Source of the DNA: Nitrospirota bacterium
GTDB lineage: Bacteria > Nitrospirota > Thermodesulfovibrionia > UBA6902
Length of the DNA: 38,683 bases
NCBI GenBank assembly: GCA_016217725.1
Contig: JACRHB010000030.1
Span: 1 to 38,683 of the forward strand
Direction of reading: 5' to 3'
Shown: one piece after another, positions 15,977-24,417 of the stretch
How positions within the stretch are numbered: the first letter of the stretch is position 1
How the letters are laid out: each line of letters opens with the position of its first letter
Made by a program: the position numbers and the translations under genes
The notes under the pieces: model-generated
The model's database searches: none
Seen by the model: only the letters and a program-made list of their open reading frames with translations
Told to the model about the DNA's origin: nothing

Positions 15977-16115
15977 TTATATCCACAGATTTCGCAGATA
16001 AAGACAAGGAGATAAATAAGTTAGACACATATTGTTTATTCACCCAAAAGGTGAAAGACAACAACTGATTAAGCTTTTAATAAATCTGTGATAATCTGCG
16101 TTACTCTGTGGATAA
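15977..16115. repeat. TATCCACAGATT-type inverted repeat
   Basis: ATCCACAGATTTCGCAGAT (about 15980-15998) is mirrored by AAATCTGTGATAATCTGCG and CTCTGTGGATAA at 16082-16115. Between the arms no gene is supported; the 15729..16064 ORF is a shadow. The rest of this 400-base gap is AT-rich and ends in the terminator of the PEP-CTERM gene. Confidence 0.7.
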
Positions 16116-16247
16116 ATGCTTTTTTTAGCTTCATCTAAAACGCGATTGAATGTGCTTGGATGATCCTCCACACTTTTAATCCCCAAGCAAGATAGTAAAG
16201 ATACTTCTGCCGGAAAAAAATTGGGGTAGAAAACAGGATTGGTATCG

Positions 16248-16335
16248 AAATAAAAAATTGGCCGGGGCGGGCTTGCACTTGTTTTAATTGAAGCGCATAT
16301 GCTTCAGCCATGTCCCCTAAGTGAGCCCGCCCCGG
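16248..16335 (-). terminator. Terminator of the PEP-CTERM protein gene
   Basis: On the minus strand CCGGGGCGGGCT pairs with AGCCCGCCCCGG. The large loop contains its own hairpin (GAAGC/GCTTC), and the outer stem is followed by a six-T tract. It lies about 17 bases after the stop. Confidence 0.7.
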
Positions 16336-16351
16336 TCGGGAAAGCAATTAT

Positions 16352-16924
16352 TTACCTTTTCCTCAAACACCTCCTTATTCCCAACGTCGCTCCGCCTATC
16401 ACAAACAAAACAGAGCTTATAGGCTCGGGCGCTACGGGCGCAGCGGTCACATCGCCGTCACGAACCGCCCATGCGTAACGCTTTTGCGTCTTATCGCTCG
16501 TGCCCTGGGTTCCATATAAAAAATTAAACCGCCATGCCTGTGAGAGGTTGTTTTCGTTCTCGGTTTCCGACCAATAATAAGAAGGTCTTACATCCTGAAA
16601 CAATCCGCTTGAGCTTGACGTAATGCCCTCCTCATAAAAGAGATGTCCCATTTCGCTTCCCGTACAATTGTTACCTGAACAATTAGTGTCGGATTTGGAT
16701 AGCCGCCAGTCGTCGAAGTCTTCAAAGACAAGGGCGTCCGCCCAAGCAGTGGCTTCGAGCCACGTCATCGTGCCGCCGGGATAATTCGCATTCTGAAGCC
16801 ACGTTATATTCAAGTCGTCGTCATATATAAGCCCGTTCCCTCTGTCAATCAGGTCTGCGTTTGAAGGGTTTGCAACTGCAAGCGCCAGCATCGCCGCCGC
16901 CAGGAAGATAGTAAATTTTCTCAT
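16352..16924 (-). CDS. PEP-CTERM protein with a DUF1566-like domain
   Basis: The 190-residue protein has a signal peptide (to about residue 23). Its body follows the DUF1566/Lcl-like pattern: LIDRGNGLIYDDDLNITWLQNANY, TWLEATAWADAL, DDWRL, GSEMGHLFY and YAWAVRDGDV. The C-terminus is a PEP-CTERM sorting signal: APEP, a hydrophobic stretch (SSVLFVIGGATLGI) and a basic end (RRCLRKR). By the known PEP-CTERM/exosortase logic it should be cleaved and handed to the cell surface or extracellular matrix. A GGAGAA Shine-Dalgarno is present. It is transcribed away from the exopolysaccharide genes and is the only clear exosortase substrate in the window. Confidence 0.85.
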   Translation of the reverse strand: MRKFTIFLAAAMLALAVANPSNADLIDRGNGLIYDDDLNITWLQNANYPGGTMTWLEATAWADALVFEDFDDWRLSKSDTNCSGNNCTGSEMGHLFYEEGITSSSSGLFQDVRPSYYWSETENENNLSQAWRFNFLYGTQGTSDKTQKRYAWAVRDGDVTAAPVAPEPISSVLFVIGGATLGIRRCLRKR

Positions 16925-17574
16925 GGATCTTCTCCGTTTCTTTTTTAATGATTTTAATAAAATGATGGATTTCAGTTTGGTGATCGGTCAATAAAATGCG
17001 CTTTTCATTTCCATGTCCCCCTTAACATTAATTTGCTCGGTCAGGTCTTATGAGCTGACAAAATTATATTAAACTGATTATGGCTTATTGAAAGGAAGAA
17101 TTATCTTGGAGCCCTGTCGTCATTTTTATCGTCCCCTTTTTTTGTTTAATATTAAAATCTATTTACTGAAACTTGTCAAGGATTTTGCTTGTGAAGTTTT
17201 TATTCTCCAAATAAGGTCAATACAAAGCAATTCTTATGCCAATTTCCTAAAGGAATAAATAAATCTTTGCCGACGCCGAAACTCAAGACGGATAAAATCA
17301 CTAACCTTTTAATATTAATGAAAAAATCAACATTGATATACGCCGCCTGAAAGCGTCTCTAAAGTATACAGGGATTTTTTCCGTATTAAATACTAAATGT
17401 ATGGCACTGTGACCGGTGTGCAAATTTTGTGCTGTCACATATTATTATATGGTATCCTAAAGGGTATTCCGGGATGGGCCGAAGCAATTAAGTAGTTTTT
17501 AAGGTTTTTAAAATTTGACACCTTAATATATCATCAATCCTAAATTCGGTAACTGTTTTTGAAAGGAACCGTTT
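16925..17574. promoter_or_regulatory. 650-base AT-rich intergenic region between divergent genes
   Basis: No gene, tRNA or known riboswitch is visible. It must hold the promoters of the PEP-CTERM gene (minus) and the acyltransferase (plus). I see a TTGACA at 17514-17519 with no clean -10, and an inverted pair TGTGAC/GTCACA (17408-17413, 17434-17439) spaced by 20 bases. I find no well-spaced sigma-54 element on either strand. Confidence 0.4.
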
Positions 17575-18333
17575 ATGTCATTTATAGTTAATATTGCATC
17601 AGGCGAAAAAGAATTGGCGGAGATTTACAGGTTGAGATATAAGGTGTACTGCCTGGAATGGGGTTATGAAAAGCCGGAGAACCATTCCGAGATCATAACG
17701 GATGCGTATGATAATGACGCCTTACACTTTACCGCAAGAGATCCCGCGCAAAAAGTTGTAGGAGCGGTCAGGCTGCTGTTTGATCCGCATGAAGGTTTCC
17801 CCATTGAGAGATATTGCGAATTGGACTTTAACAGGGAAGCCCTTCCCAGGGATAAAACGGCCGAGATCTCAAGACTTGTGATCCATAGGGATTACAGGAG
17901 AAGGACCGAGGATAAATATATATACGGTCCCGACGAAGAGAGAAGAAGCATCGGGAGCTTCAATCCTCAATATCAATCGACAAACAGTAATTACTACGCC
18001 AGGAGATTTGAGGACAAATATAGATATAAACAGAACCCGTCGCGTACGAATATGTCGCAGAGCGAGAGGCGGAACAGGCATGAGCTTATCATAAGCTTGT
18101 ACAAAGCCGTATATCAGGAAAGCAAGCGGAGGCAGTTAAGCCATTGGTACGCCATTATGACCAAGGGGATCGTGCTGCTGCTTGAAAAATTCGGATTAGA
18201 GTTTGAAGCGATCGGAGATCCTGTGGATTATTACGGCATCCGGACCCCTTATCTGGCTGAAATAACGAAAATAGAGCAGAGGATGTCGGAAATGGATCCG
18301 GAGCTGTATAAAGAATTTACGGATGGCTTATAA
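17575..18333 (+). CDS. PEP-CTERM/exosortase system-associated acyltransferase
   Basis: The protein belongs to the FeeM-like N-acyl amino acid synthase/GNAT group that accompanies exosortase systems (the TIGR03694 type). The N-terminal IYRLRYKVYCLEWGYE and the block VVGAVRLL followed by ISRLVIHRDYRRR are typical of this acyltransferase fold. The SHWYAIMTKGIVLLLEKFGLEFEAIGDPVDY segment (in part) is its usual C-terminal half. A charged, Tyr- and Asn-rich insert lies in the middle (about residues 115-160). The length, 252 residues, is normal. AAAGGA precedes the ATG. It sits just before the kinase/activator pair. The acyl donor and acceptor are unknown. Confidence 0.85.
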   Translation: MSFIVNIASGEKELAEIYRLRYKVYCLEWGYEKPENHSEIITDAYDNDALHFTARDPAQKVVGAVRLLFDPHEGFPIERYCELDFNREALPRDKTAEISRLVIHRDYRRRTEDKYIYGPDEERRSIGSFNPQYQSTNSNYYARRFEDKYRYKQNPSRTNMSQSERRNRHELIISLYKAVYQESKRRQLSHWYAIMTKGIVLLLEKFGLEFEAIGDPVDYYGIRTPYLAEITKIEQRMSEMDPELYKEFTDGL

Positions 18334-18391
18334 TCCTTGCTATAATCTCTCTATTAAATAAATTCCGAATTCCGTTGCATATGGATGGAGC

Positions 18392-19423
18392 ATGAAAGCC
18401 AAATACGCTTTTGCCGTTGATAGCGCCCTTGCGATAAAAACCTGGCCCCCGAACATGGAAAAATTAAGCCATAGACCGGCGGCAGGGATTATCGGGAAAA
18501 AGGTGGACAAGATATTCCCTCTGCTGCAGGGCAAAATAGAGCTTGTCTTCAACGACGGCAAAAAGAGGCGCATAACAGACTTCAGGAACACGTGTCTCAT
18601 GGGCACGGACCTTTCTTCCGATGTATATATAAACCCGGTAAAAGATAAAAAAGGCAAGGTCGGAGAAGTACACGTCGAATTCGATAACGTCACCGGGGAA
18701 TGTCCTCTCGGCAGAAGACTCTCGGATTCGGAGAGAATGATAGCCATAGGGAAAGTGGCTTCGTCTCTCGCTCACGGCGTAAGAAATCCGTTAAACGCCA
18801 TAAAAGGCGCCGTAGTTTATTTGAGAGAGAGATACGGGCATGAAGCCACGCTCCTTGAATTCAGCACGATAATCAACGATGAGATAAACAAGCTCGACAG
18901 GTTTATCTCAAATTTTTTAAGCGCGGCAAAAGGGGAGACGAAGTTTGTTCAGGTAAACCTCGAGGACGTCCTCAGGTCCATCATCACGATGATCAAGCCC
19001 CGCGCAGAGATACAGAATATCGACATCCGGCAGGACCTTCGAGTCTTGCCTCCTGTTTCCGGGGACCCTTTCCAGATAGAGCAGGCCTTGTTCAATATAA
19101 TCAATAACGCCATGGAAGCGATGCCGAAGGGCGGCGCAATTAATATAAAGACCTCCCTGAAATGGGAAAAAGACAGCGACTATGCCTCGATAGAGATCTC
19201 GGACACGGGCAAAGGCATCCCCGAAAAAGCGCTGAGCAGACTCGGCGAGCTTTCACGTAAACCCGAGAAAAACGACAGGGGCTTCGGCGTCTTCCTCTCC
19301 CGCGAGATAATAAAATCCCATAACGGGAAGCTGCTGTGGGAAAGCATCAGGGGCAAGGGCACGACATTTAAAATCTTTTTACCTGTAAATTCAATGGGGC
19401 CGATAAGTCCCGGAGGAAAATGA
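18392..19423 (+). CDS. Soluble NtrB-like sensor histidine kinase of the exopolysaccharide locus
   Basis: The 343-residue protein has an N-terminal PAS-like sensor region (about residues 1-105) without membrane segments. The dimerisation/phosphoacceptor helix follows with SSLAHGVRNPLNAIKG, His128 being the predicted phosphorylation site. The ATPase domain has an N box (NIINNAMEAMP), a G1 box (SDTGKGIP) and a G2 box (NDRGFGVFLS). This is the NtrB/AtoS type that partners sigma-54 activators, and the next gene is such an activator, 22 bases downstream. The classical PrsK kinase of PEP-CTERM loci is about twice as long and membrane-bound, so this is a functional analogue at most. A TATAAT at 18341-18346 may be its promoter. 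Confidence 0.9.
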   Translation: MKAKYAFAVDSALAIKTWPPNMEKLSHRPAAGIIGKKVDKIFPLLQGKIELVFNDGKKRRITDFRNTCLMGTDLSSDVYINPVKDKKGKVGEVHVEFDNVTGECPLGRRLSDSERMIAIGKVASSLAHGVRNPLNAIKGAVVYLRERYGHEATLLEFSTIINDEINKLDRFISNFLSAAKGETKFVQVNLEDVLRSIITMIKPRAEIQNIDIRQDLRVLPPVSGDPFQIEQALFNIINNAMEAMPKGGAINIKTSLKWEKDSDYASIEISDTGKGIPEKALSRLGELSRKPEKNDRGFGVFLSREIIKSHNGKLLWESIRGKGTTFKIFLPVNSMGPISPGGK

Positions 19424-19445
19424 GCGGATATTTTCGGAGCGGACA

Positions 19446-20831
19446 GTGAACAGAAAAAATACCGGAACCGTTCTTTTGGTCGATGATGAGCCGAATGCTT
19501 TAAGGGTCTTATCGGCGATCCTGAAGGAGGCCTCATATAATATTTATCAGGCCGACGGAGTCGACAGGGCCCTGGAGATCGTTTCCGCCGAAAACATCGA
19601 TGCGGTCATTACGGACCTTAAAATGCCCGGGAAGGACGGCGTATACTTTTTCAACTATTTGAAATCAAATTACCCCTATATCCCGGTAATTTTTCTTACG
19701 GCCTTCGGGACGGTCGACTCCGCCGTCACGGCAATGACGGAAGGGGCCTTTTTTTATTTTATCAAGCCTCCCGACTACATCAAGCTGAAGGCTATATTGG
19801 CCAAGGCCGTTGAGCAGAGGAGACTCAAAACCGAGATCGCCGACCTTAAAAGCCGGCTTGAATCGACATACGGGTTTTCGAGCATCATAGGAAAGAGCCC
19901 CGGCATGGAGAGCGTATTCAGGATGGTGGAGACCATCAAGGATTCATCCTCCAACGTCCTGATAACCGGAGAGACCGGCACCGGGAAAGAGCTGCTGGCA
20001 AGGGCGGTACATTATACCAGCCGGAGGCACTACAGGCCTTTTGTGGCGGTCAACTGCGCCGCGGTGCCGCGCGAGCTCCTTGAGGCCGAATTTTTCGGGC
20101 ATGAGAGAGGCGCCTTTACCGGCGCCGTCTCGAGGAGGCTCGGAAAATTCGAGGAGGCAAACACCGGGACTTTGTTCCTCGACGAGATAGGCGAGCTGGA
20201 GCTTTCTCTGCAGGCCAAGATATTGAGGGCGATCCAGGAGAAAGAGATTGAGCGCGTAGGAGGGAATAAAAAGATAAAGATCGACATACGTCTTATCGCC
20301 TCTACAAACCGGGACCTGGCAAAAGAGGTGAGGTTGAAAAACTTCAGGGCCGACCTCTATTACCGCTTAAACGTAGTGCAGGTCAAACTGCCGCCGTTAA
20401 GGGAAAGAAAAAGCGACATCCCTCTGCTTGTAACGCATTTTATAGACAAATTCTCCCAGCGTGAAAACAAAGCCGTTGCCTCCGTCTCGCCCGAGGTGAT
20501 GAAGGTTTTTCTTCAATATGATTGGCCGGGGAATTTAAGAGAGCTTGAGAACGTCATAGAGAGGGCGGTCGTCCTTGCCAAAAGGGAGGTTATAGGCATA
20601 AAGGATATACCGGGTGAGATCAAAAAAGGCATAAAGACGGGAACCCTCAATGGCGATGCTCTAAAACCTCTCAAAGAGATGGAGCTCGAGACGGTCATAA
20701 AGGCCGTAAACATGTTCAACGGTAATAAATCAAGAGCAGCCCAGGCACTCGGAATAACGAGGAAGGCCCTCTACGGCAGGCTCAAAGAGGCAGACGCTAA
20801 CCTCCTGAAAAAGACAGAAGGATGGAAATGA
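19446..20831 (+). CDS. NtrC-family sigma-54-dependent response regulator
   Basis: The receiver domain has the acidic pair in VLLVDDEP, phosphoacceptor Asp57 (VITDLKMPG), Thr85 and Lys107. The AAA+ domain shows Walker A GETGTGKE, the sigma-54 contact loop GAFTGA, Walker B LFLDEIGE and the arginine-finger region FRADLYYRLNV. The C-terminus is a Fis-type helix-turn-helix (NGNKSRAAQALGITRKALYGRL). It starts at GTG 19446, 22 bases after the kinase. It is immediately upstream of a good sigma-54 promoter, so it very likely activates the exopolysaccharide operon. It plays the PrsR role, although its receiver is the ordinary NtrC type rather than the specialised PrsR form. Confidence 0.94.
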   Translation: MNRKNTGTVLLVDDEPNALRVLSAILKEASYNIYQADGVDRALEIVSAENIDAVITDLKMPGKDGVYFFNYLKSNYPYIPVIFLTAFGTVDSAVTAMTEGAFFYFIKPPDYIKLKAILAKAVEQRRLKTEIADLKSRLESTYGFSSIIGKSPGMESVFRMVETIKDSSSNVLITGETGTGKELLARAVHYTSRRHYRPFVAVNCAAVPRELLEAEFFGHERGAFTGAVSRRLGKFEEANTGTLFLDEIGELELSLQAKILRAIQEKEIERVGGNKKIKIDIRLIASTNRDLAKEVRLKNFRADLYYRLNVVQVKLPPLRERKSDIPLLVTHFIDKFSQRENKAVASVSPEVMKVFLQYDWPGNLRELENVIERAVVLAKREVIGIKDIPGEIKKGIKTGTLNGDALKPLKEMELETVIKAVNMFNGNKSRAAQALGITRKALYGRLKEADANLLKKTEGWK

Positions 20832-20853
20832 CGTTTGTATCCTACAAAATTGT

Positions 20854-20949
20854 GTGTCTTTCATATACACTTTTCAAGGATTTTGAAACTCTCTTGATTT
20901 TCAATGTGTTTCCCTTCGGACAAGAAAACATTGTTTCCTTTCGATACAC
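20854..20949. promoter_or_regulatory. Candidate upstream activator sites for the sigma-54 operon
   Basis: GTGTCTTTCATATACAC (20854-20870) and GTTTCCTTTCGATACAC (20933-20949) match at 12 of 17 positions and are 79 bases apart. A weaker relative, GTGTTTCCCTTCGGACA, lies at 20906-20922. They sit 130-230 bases upstream of the -24/-12 promoter, where enhancer-binding proteins usually bind. The first has GTGT/ACAC dyad symmetry. Confidence 0.4.
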
Positions 20950-21079
20950 TTTCTGAATATTTCCTCAAGAAATTATATCCTTATACAGTGGAGCCATTCA
21001 GCATAATTTCTCAAAATAAAATAAAACAATACGGGCAGTTACACTCCCCTAATCCTCTCCTGGGGGGGAAAGGCTTACG

Positions 21080-21095
21080 TGGCATTATAATTGCA
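21080..21095 (+). promoter_or_regulatory. Sigma-54 promoter of the exopolysaccharide operon
   Basis: TGGCATTATAATTGCA matches the sigma-54 consensus TGGCAC-N5-TTGCA at all but one informative base, with exactly 10 bases between GG and GC. Transcription should begin near 21107, giving a leader of about 170 bases that contains the MITE-like repeat at 21131-21230. Confidence 0.8.
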
Positions 21096-21130
21096 CTTCT
21101 TAAGTGAGGCGCTTACAGAAGTCTTTATTC

Positions 21131-21230
21131 GTCATTCCCGAGGTAGTAATCGGGAATCCAGTTTCTTTCTTATTCTGGTTCCCCGCTTTCACGGGGACGG
21201 CGTCTGGATACCCGTTTTCACGGGTATGAC
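21131..21230. repeat. MITE-like repeat in the leader of the exopolysaccharide operon
   Basis: It starts GTCATTCCCG and ends GGGTATGAC and contains hairpins such as CCCCGCTTTCACGGGG and ACCCGTTTTCACGGGT. A fragmentary REP-like sequence (about 21046-21074) precedes the promoter. No gene is supported in 20832-21278. Confidence 0.8.
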
Positions 21231-21278
21231 GACACAAGTCATTTTGCAGGGACTTTTGCAAGAGGCTCTTATTACATT

Positions 21279-21659
21279 ATGTTTTCTACGAAAAGAATAT
21301 TAATAATAGACGAAGACGGCTTCTCGAAGATCTGCTCGGCTATCCTGAACGAGGAAGGGTATCAGACAAAGCTTGCCATCTCATCGGAAGAAGCCGCCCG
21401 GCTTGTCTCAAACGACGGCATCTCCCTGATCGTCTCGAGTTATCCTTACGCCCTGTCTCTTTTAACATCAAGGATAATAAAGGACATACCTACAATAGTC
21501 TTATCGGATGAATTGAACAATGACCTGATGGAGATAATGAAGCGGATCAAAAATTCAATCTGTCTTGTCAAGCCCCTTGATTTCGAGAGGTTTAAGTATA
21601 TAGTCAGGGGAATTATCAACGGTTATCTGAACTTATCGGGGGGGAATATCATTGCATAA
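21279..21659 (+). CDS. Degenerate receiver-domain protein lacking the phosphoacceptor Asp
   Basis: The 126-residue product is a stand-alone CheY-like fold: ILIIDEDG gives the acidic pocket (Asp11, Glu12, Asp13), Ser76 and Lys98 (CLVKPLDFERF) occupy the conserved positions. The strand that should carry the phosphorylated aspartate reads LIVSSYPYA, with Ser54 in its place. It should therefore not be phosphorylated conventionally and may act as a constitutive or protein-binding pseudo-receiver. It is the first gene after the sigma-54 promoter and overlaps the next gene by 8 bases, so its product is made with the export machinery. The role is unknown. Confidence 0.8.
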   Translation: MFSTKRILIIDEDGFSKICSAILNEEGYQTKLAISSEEAARLVSNDGISLIVSSYPYALSLLTSRIIKDIPTIVLSDELNNDLMEIMKRIKNSICLVKPLDFERFKYIVRGIINGYLNLSGGNIIA

Positions 21660-24417
21660 AATAACGGCGGTCCTTATTTTGTTTTTTGTTTTGGCTGCAG
21701 GCTGCAATAAAGGCCTGAGCAAGCAGCAATATTATGAAAAAGGCGTCAAGTTTCTTGAAAGCGGAAATGCCAACGGAGCGATTATCTCTTTTAAGAAAGC
21801 TATCGAGCTGGACCAGAATTATTTTGAGGCCAGGTATCAATTGGGGCATGCGTATTATTTACAGGGTAAATATGAATCCGCCGAGAAAGAGTTCCTTAAG
21901 GTGCTGAGGTTGAACCCGTCATTTAATGACGCTCACGTAGCTCTCGCAAAGACATACGTCAACACGTCTAAAGTTGAGGACGCAATAAAAGAGATAAATC
22001 TGTATCTGGGGAAAAACAGCGGCAATCCGGAGGCATATGAGACAGCCGCTGCGATATATGCCGTAAAGAAGGACTATGAAAAGGCAGAGGAATATTTGAA
22101 TAAAGCGCTCGGCCTTTCTCCGAAGCGGGTTTCTTCAAAGCTGGTCCTTGCAGAAGTTTATTCGGCAAGAGGGGATATCGATAAGGCGGAGGCTCAGATA
22201 AAAGAAGCGCTTGAGTTTGACGCCAGGGATAAAAAAGCCTTATATGCCCTTGCGAGGATAAGACATAGGCAGGGGAAAAATGCGGACGTGATAAGCATAT
22301 ACCAAAAGATACTCGACGTCGACCCGAATAATCTCGGCGCGCAATTTGAATTAGGCTTGGCTTACATCCAGGACAAGAAGCTTGATAAGGCCAAAGAGAT
22401 AGCCGGGAAAATAAGAAAGGCATATAAACAGAGCTCCGAAGGTTCGTATCTAACGGGACTTGTGCTTTTCTACGAAAAGAAGATTGACGAGGCCCTGGCT
22501 TTATTTCAGAAGTCCTCGCATAAAAAGGACATCCCGGGAGCGTTTTATTATATCGGTCTCTGTTATTTTGAAAAGGGCAATCTGGAGCAGGCTGTAAGCG
22601 AATTCCAAAACGCGATTGATATGATGCCGGGAATGGTCCAACCCCGTCTCTTGCTTGCACTGACACACTTGAGGAAAGGCCGGGCTGAAGAGGCTGAAAG
22701 AGAGACTAAAAGGGTTCTGGAAATGGACGGGGAAAATGCGCTGGCCCATAACCTGCTGGGAAGCGCCTATCTTGCGCTTAAGAAGAGCGACCTTGCCATG
22801 GAGGAATTCGACAGGGCTATCGAGCTTAATCCCGGACTTGTTGACGCGCATATAAAGAAGGGCGCCTTCAGCCTGGTTTCCGGAGATAGTCAGAAAGCGG
22901 AGCAGGAATTTTTAAGCGCCGTCAAGATTGCGCCCGCCTTGCTGGACAGCAGGATCATATTAGCCAAGTACTATATAAGGATCAACAAATTCCAGGAGGC
23001 GGTGAATATTTTAAGAGAGGGCTTAAAGGGCGATGCAAACGACGCGGTCCTTTACAACATGATCGGAGCGGCCTATCTCAGCGCCAATGACAGCGAGAAC
23101 GCGAGGCAGAATTATGAGAAGGCGATATCCTCCAACCCGAAGTTCCTGCAGCCGTATTTTAATTCAGCCGCCGCTTACCTGAATACAGGGGAGAAAGAGG
23201 CCGCGCTAAAGGAATATAAAAGGGTTCTTGCGGTTGATAAGAACAATGTCACGGCCCTGATCATGCTTGCAAGGGTTATGGAGGCGGATAAAAAGGACCA
23301 GGAGGCGGTTTCTTATTATATGAAGGCCAAAGAGCAGGGGAAGCCGGCAGCGTACCTGAACCTCGCGGCATATCACATTAGAAAGAAAGACACTAAGCAG
23401 GCTGCCGAGGTTCTTAAGGAGGCCTTGCACGTCGATCCCAAAAACGTTCAGGCCAGGGAGATGATGGGACTTCTGCACATGAGCAATAAAGATTATAAGG
23501 AGGCCCTTTCGGTATATAGAGATTTAAAAGAAGGATCTCCCGAGATCGGAGCCGTAAGAATGGCCGACGTTTATGCCGCAATGGGCGATTATGACAAAGC
23601 GGTAACGGAGCTTAAGGGACTGCTGGGAAAAGAAACGGACAAAGCGGCGGTACTGAAGGATATAGTAAACCTTTATATAATGAAAAAAGATTTCACGGCG
23701 GCTGAAAAGACGGCAAAAGAGCTCATCTCCTTAAAACCTGAGAGCGATGCCGGCTATCTGACGCTTGCAGCAGTATATTCGGAAAGCAGTCAATTCCGGG
23801 ATGCGATCAACACATTAAAAAAGGCGCAGGAGATCAACCCTAAAAACATTGCGGCTAAAGAGGCCTTGGGGAGGGTTTACACATCGCTTAAAGACTTCCA
23901 GAAGGCGATGGATATTTTCAAGGACATCGAAAAGACAAATCCCGGGTATGCGATTGCCCATTTTCTTCAGGGAAGCGTTTTAGAGCAAATGGACAATAAG
24001 AAGGACGCCGTCGAAAAATATAAGAAAGCCCTCGAGCTTTCTCCGAACCTTACTCCTGCCTTAAATAATCTTGCGTATCTGTATGCGGAAGGCTACGGCC
24101 CGGTTGATAAAGCCGTCGAGCTGGCGGAAAAGGCAAAAAAATTAATGCCGAAGGACGGAAGCATAACCGATACCCTGGGGTGGGCTCTGTATAAAAGCGG
24201 AACATACGATGACGCCTTGAAATATTTTATAGAAGCGACGTATTACCTTCCCGGAGACCCTTCCGTCCGCTATCATCTGGGGCTGGCATATCTTAAAAAA
24301 GGGGTCGAAGACAAGGCCGAGGAGCAGCTTAAGAATTCCATACGTCTCGGACGCTTGAGCTCTTTTGCCGAGTTTAAGAACGCTCAGGAGATTCTGGACG
24401 GTATGAAAAAGAGATGA
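21652..24417 (+). CDS. prsT: PEP-CTERM system TPR-repeat lipoprotein
   Basis: A signal peptide ends in the lipobox LAAGC, giving a lipid-anchored protein facing the periplasm. More than 20 tetratricopeptide repeats fill the rest of the 921 residues, recognisable by recurrent AxxxLGxAY and AxxxYxKALELxP patterns. Length, lipobox and position match the PrsT/PEP_TPR_lipo family of exosortase-linked exopolysaccharide loci. Such proteins are thought to scaffold polysaccharide assembly or PEP-CTERM protein export. The start is a TTG at 21652 that overlaps the end of the pseudo-receiver gene. A GGGGGG-rich stretch upstream may serve as ribosome binding site. Confidence 0.9.
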   Translation: MHKITAVLILFFVLAAGCNKGLSKQQYYEKGVKFLESGNANGAIISFKKAIELDQNYFEARYQLGHAYYLQGKYESAEKEFLKVLRLNPSFNDAHVALAKTYVNTSKVEDAIKEINLYLGKNSGNPEAYETAAAIYAVKKDYEKAEEYLNKALGLSPKRVSSKLVLAEVYSARGDIDKAEAQIKEALEFDARDKKALYALARIRHRQGKNADVISIYQKILDVDPNNLGAQFELGLAYIQDKKLDKAKEIAGKIRKAYKQSSEGSYLTGLVLFYEKKIDEALALFQKSSHKKDIPGAFYYIGLCYFEKGNLEQAVSEFQNAIDMMPGMVQPRLLLALTHLRKGRAEEAERETKRVLEMDGENALAHNLLGSAYLALKKSDLAMEEFDRAIELNPGLVDAHIKKGAFSLVSGDSQKAEQEFLSAVKIAPALLDSRIILAKYYIRINKFQEAVNILREGLKGDANDAVLYNMIGAAYLSANDSENARQNYEKAISSNPKFLQPYFNSAAAYLNTGEKEAALKEYKRVLAVDKNNVTALIMLARVMEADKKDQEAVSYYMKAKEQGKPAAYLNLAAYHIRKKDTKQAAEVLKEALHVDPKNVQAREMMGLLHMSNKDYKEALSVYRDLKEGSPEIGAVRMADVYAAMGDYDKAVTELKGLLGKETDKAAVLKDIVNLYIMKKDFTAAEKTAKELISLKPESDAGYLTLAAVYSESSQFRDAINTLKKAQEINPKNIAAKEALGRVYTSLKDFQKAMDIFKDIEKTNPGYAIAHFLQGSVLEQMDNKKDAVEKYKKALELSPNLTPALNNLAYLYAEGYGPVDKAVELAEKAKKLMPKDGSITDTLGWALYKSGTYDDALKYFIEATYYLPGDPSVRYHLGLAYLKKGVEDKAEEQLKNSIRLGRLSSFAEFKNAQEILDGMKKR

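Noticed and set aside
15729-16347. Minus-strand ORFs 15729..16064 and 16135..16347
   Set aside because: The first is antisense to the PhnD-like gene; the second reads through the terminator hairpin.
17260-17300. Possible c-di-GMP riboswitch (CTTTGCCGACGCCGAAACTC)
   Set aside because: It does not carry the conserved GEMM core on either strand in the right order.
17460-17490. GG-N10-GC spacing at 17472-17485 as a sigma-54 promoter
   Set aside because: Only the GG and GC dinucleotides fit; the rest of the -24 and -12 elements do not match.
20904-21303. ORFs 20904..21107 and 21091..21303 upstream of the pseudo-receiver
   Set aside because: They run through the sigma-54 promoter and MITE-like repeat, lack ribosome binding sites and have repeat-derived sequence.
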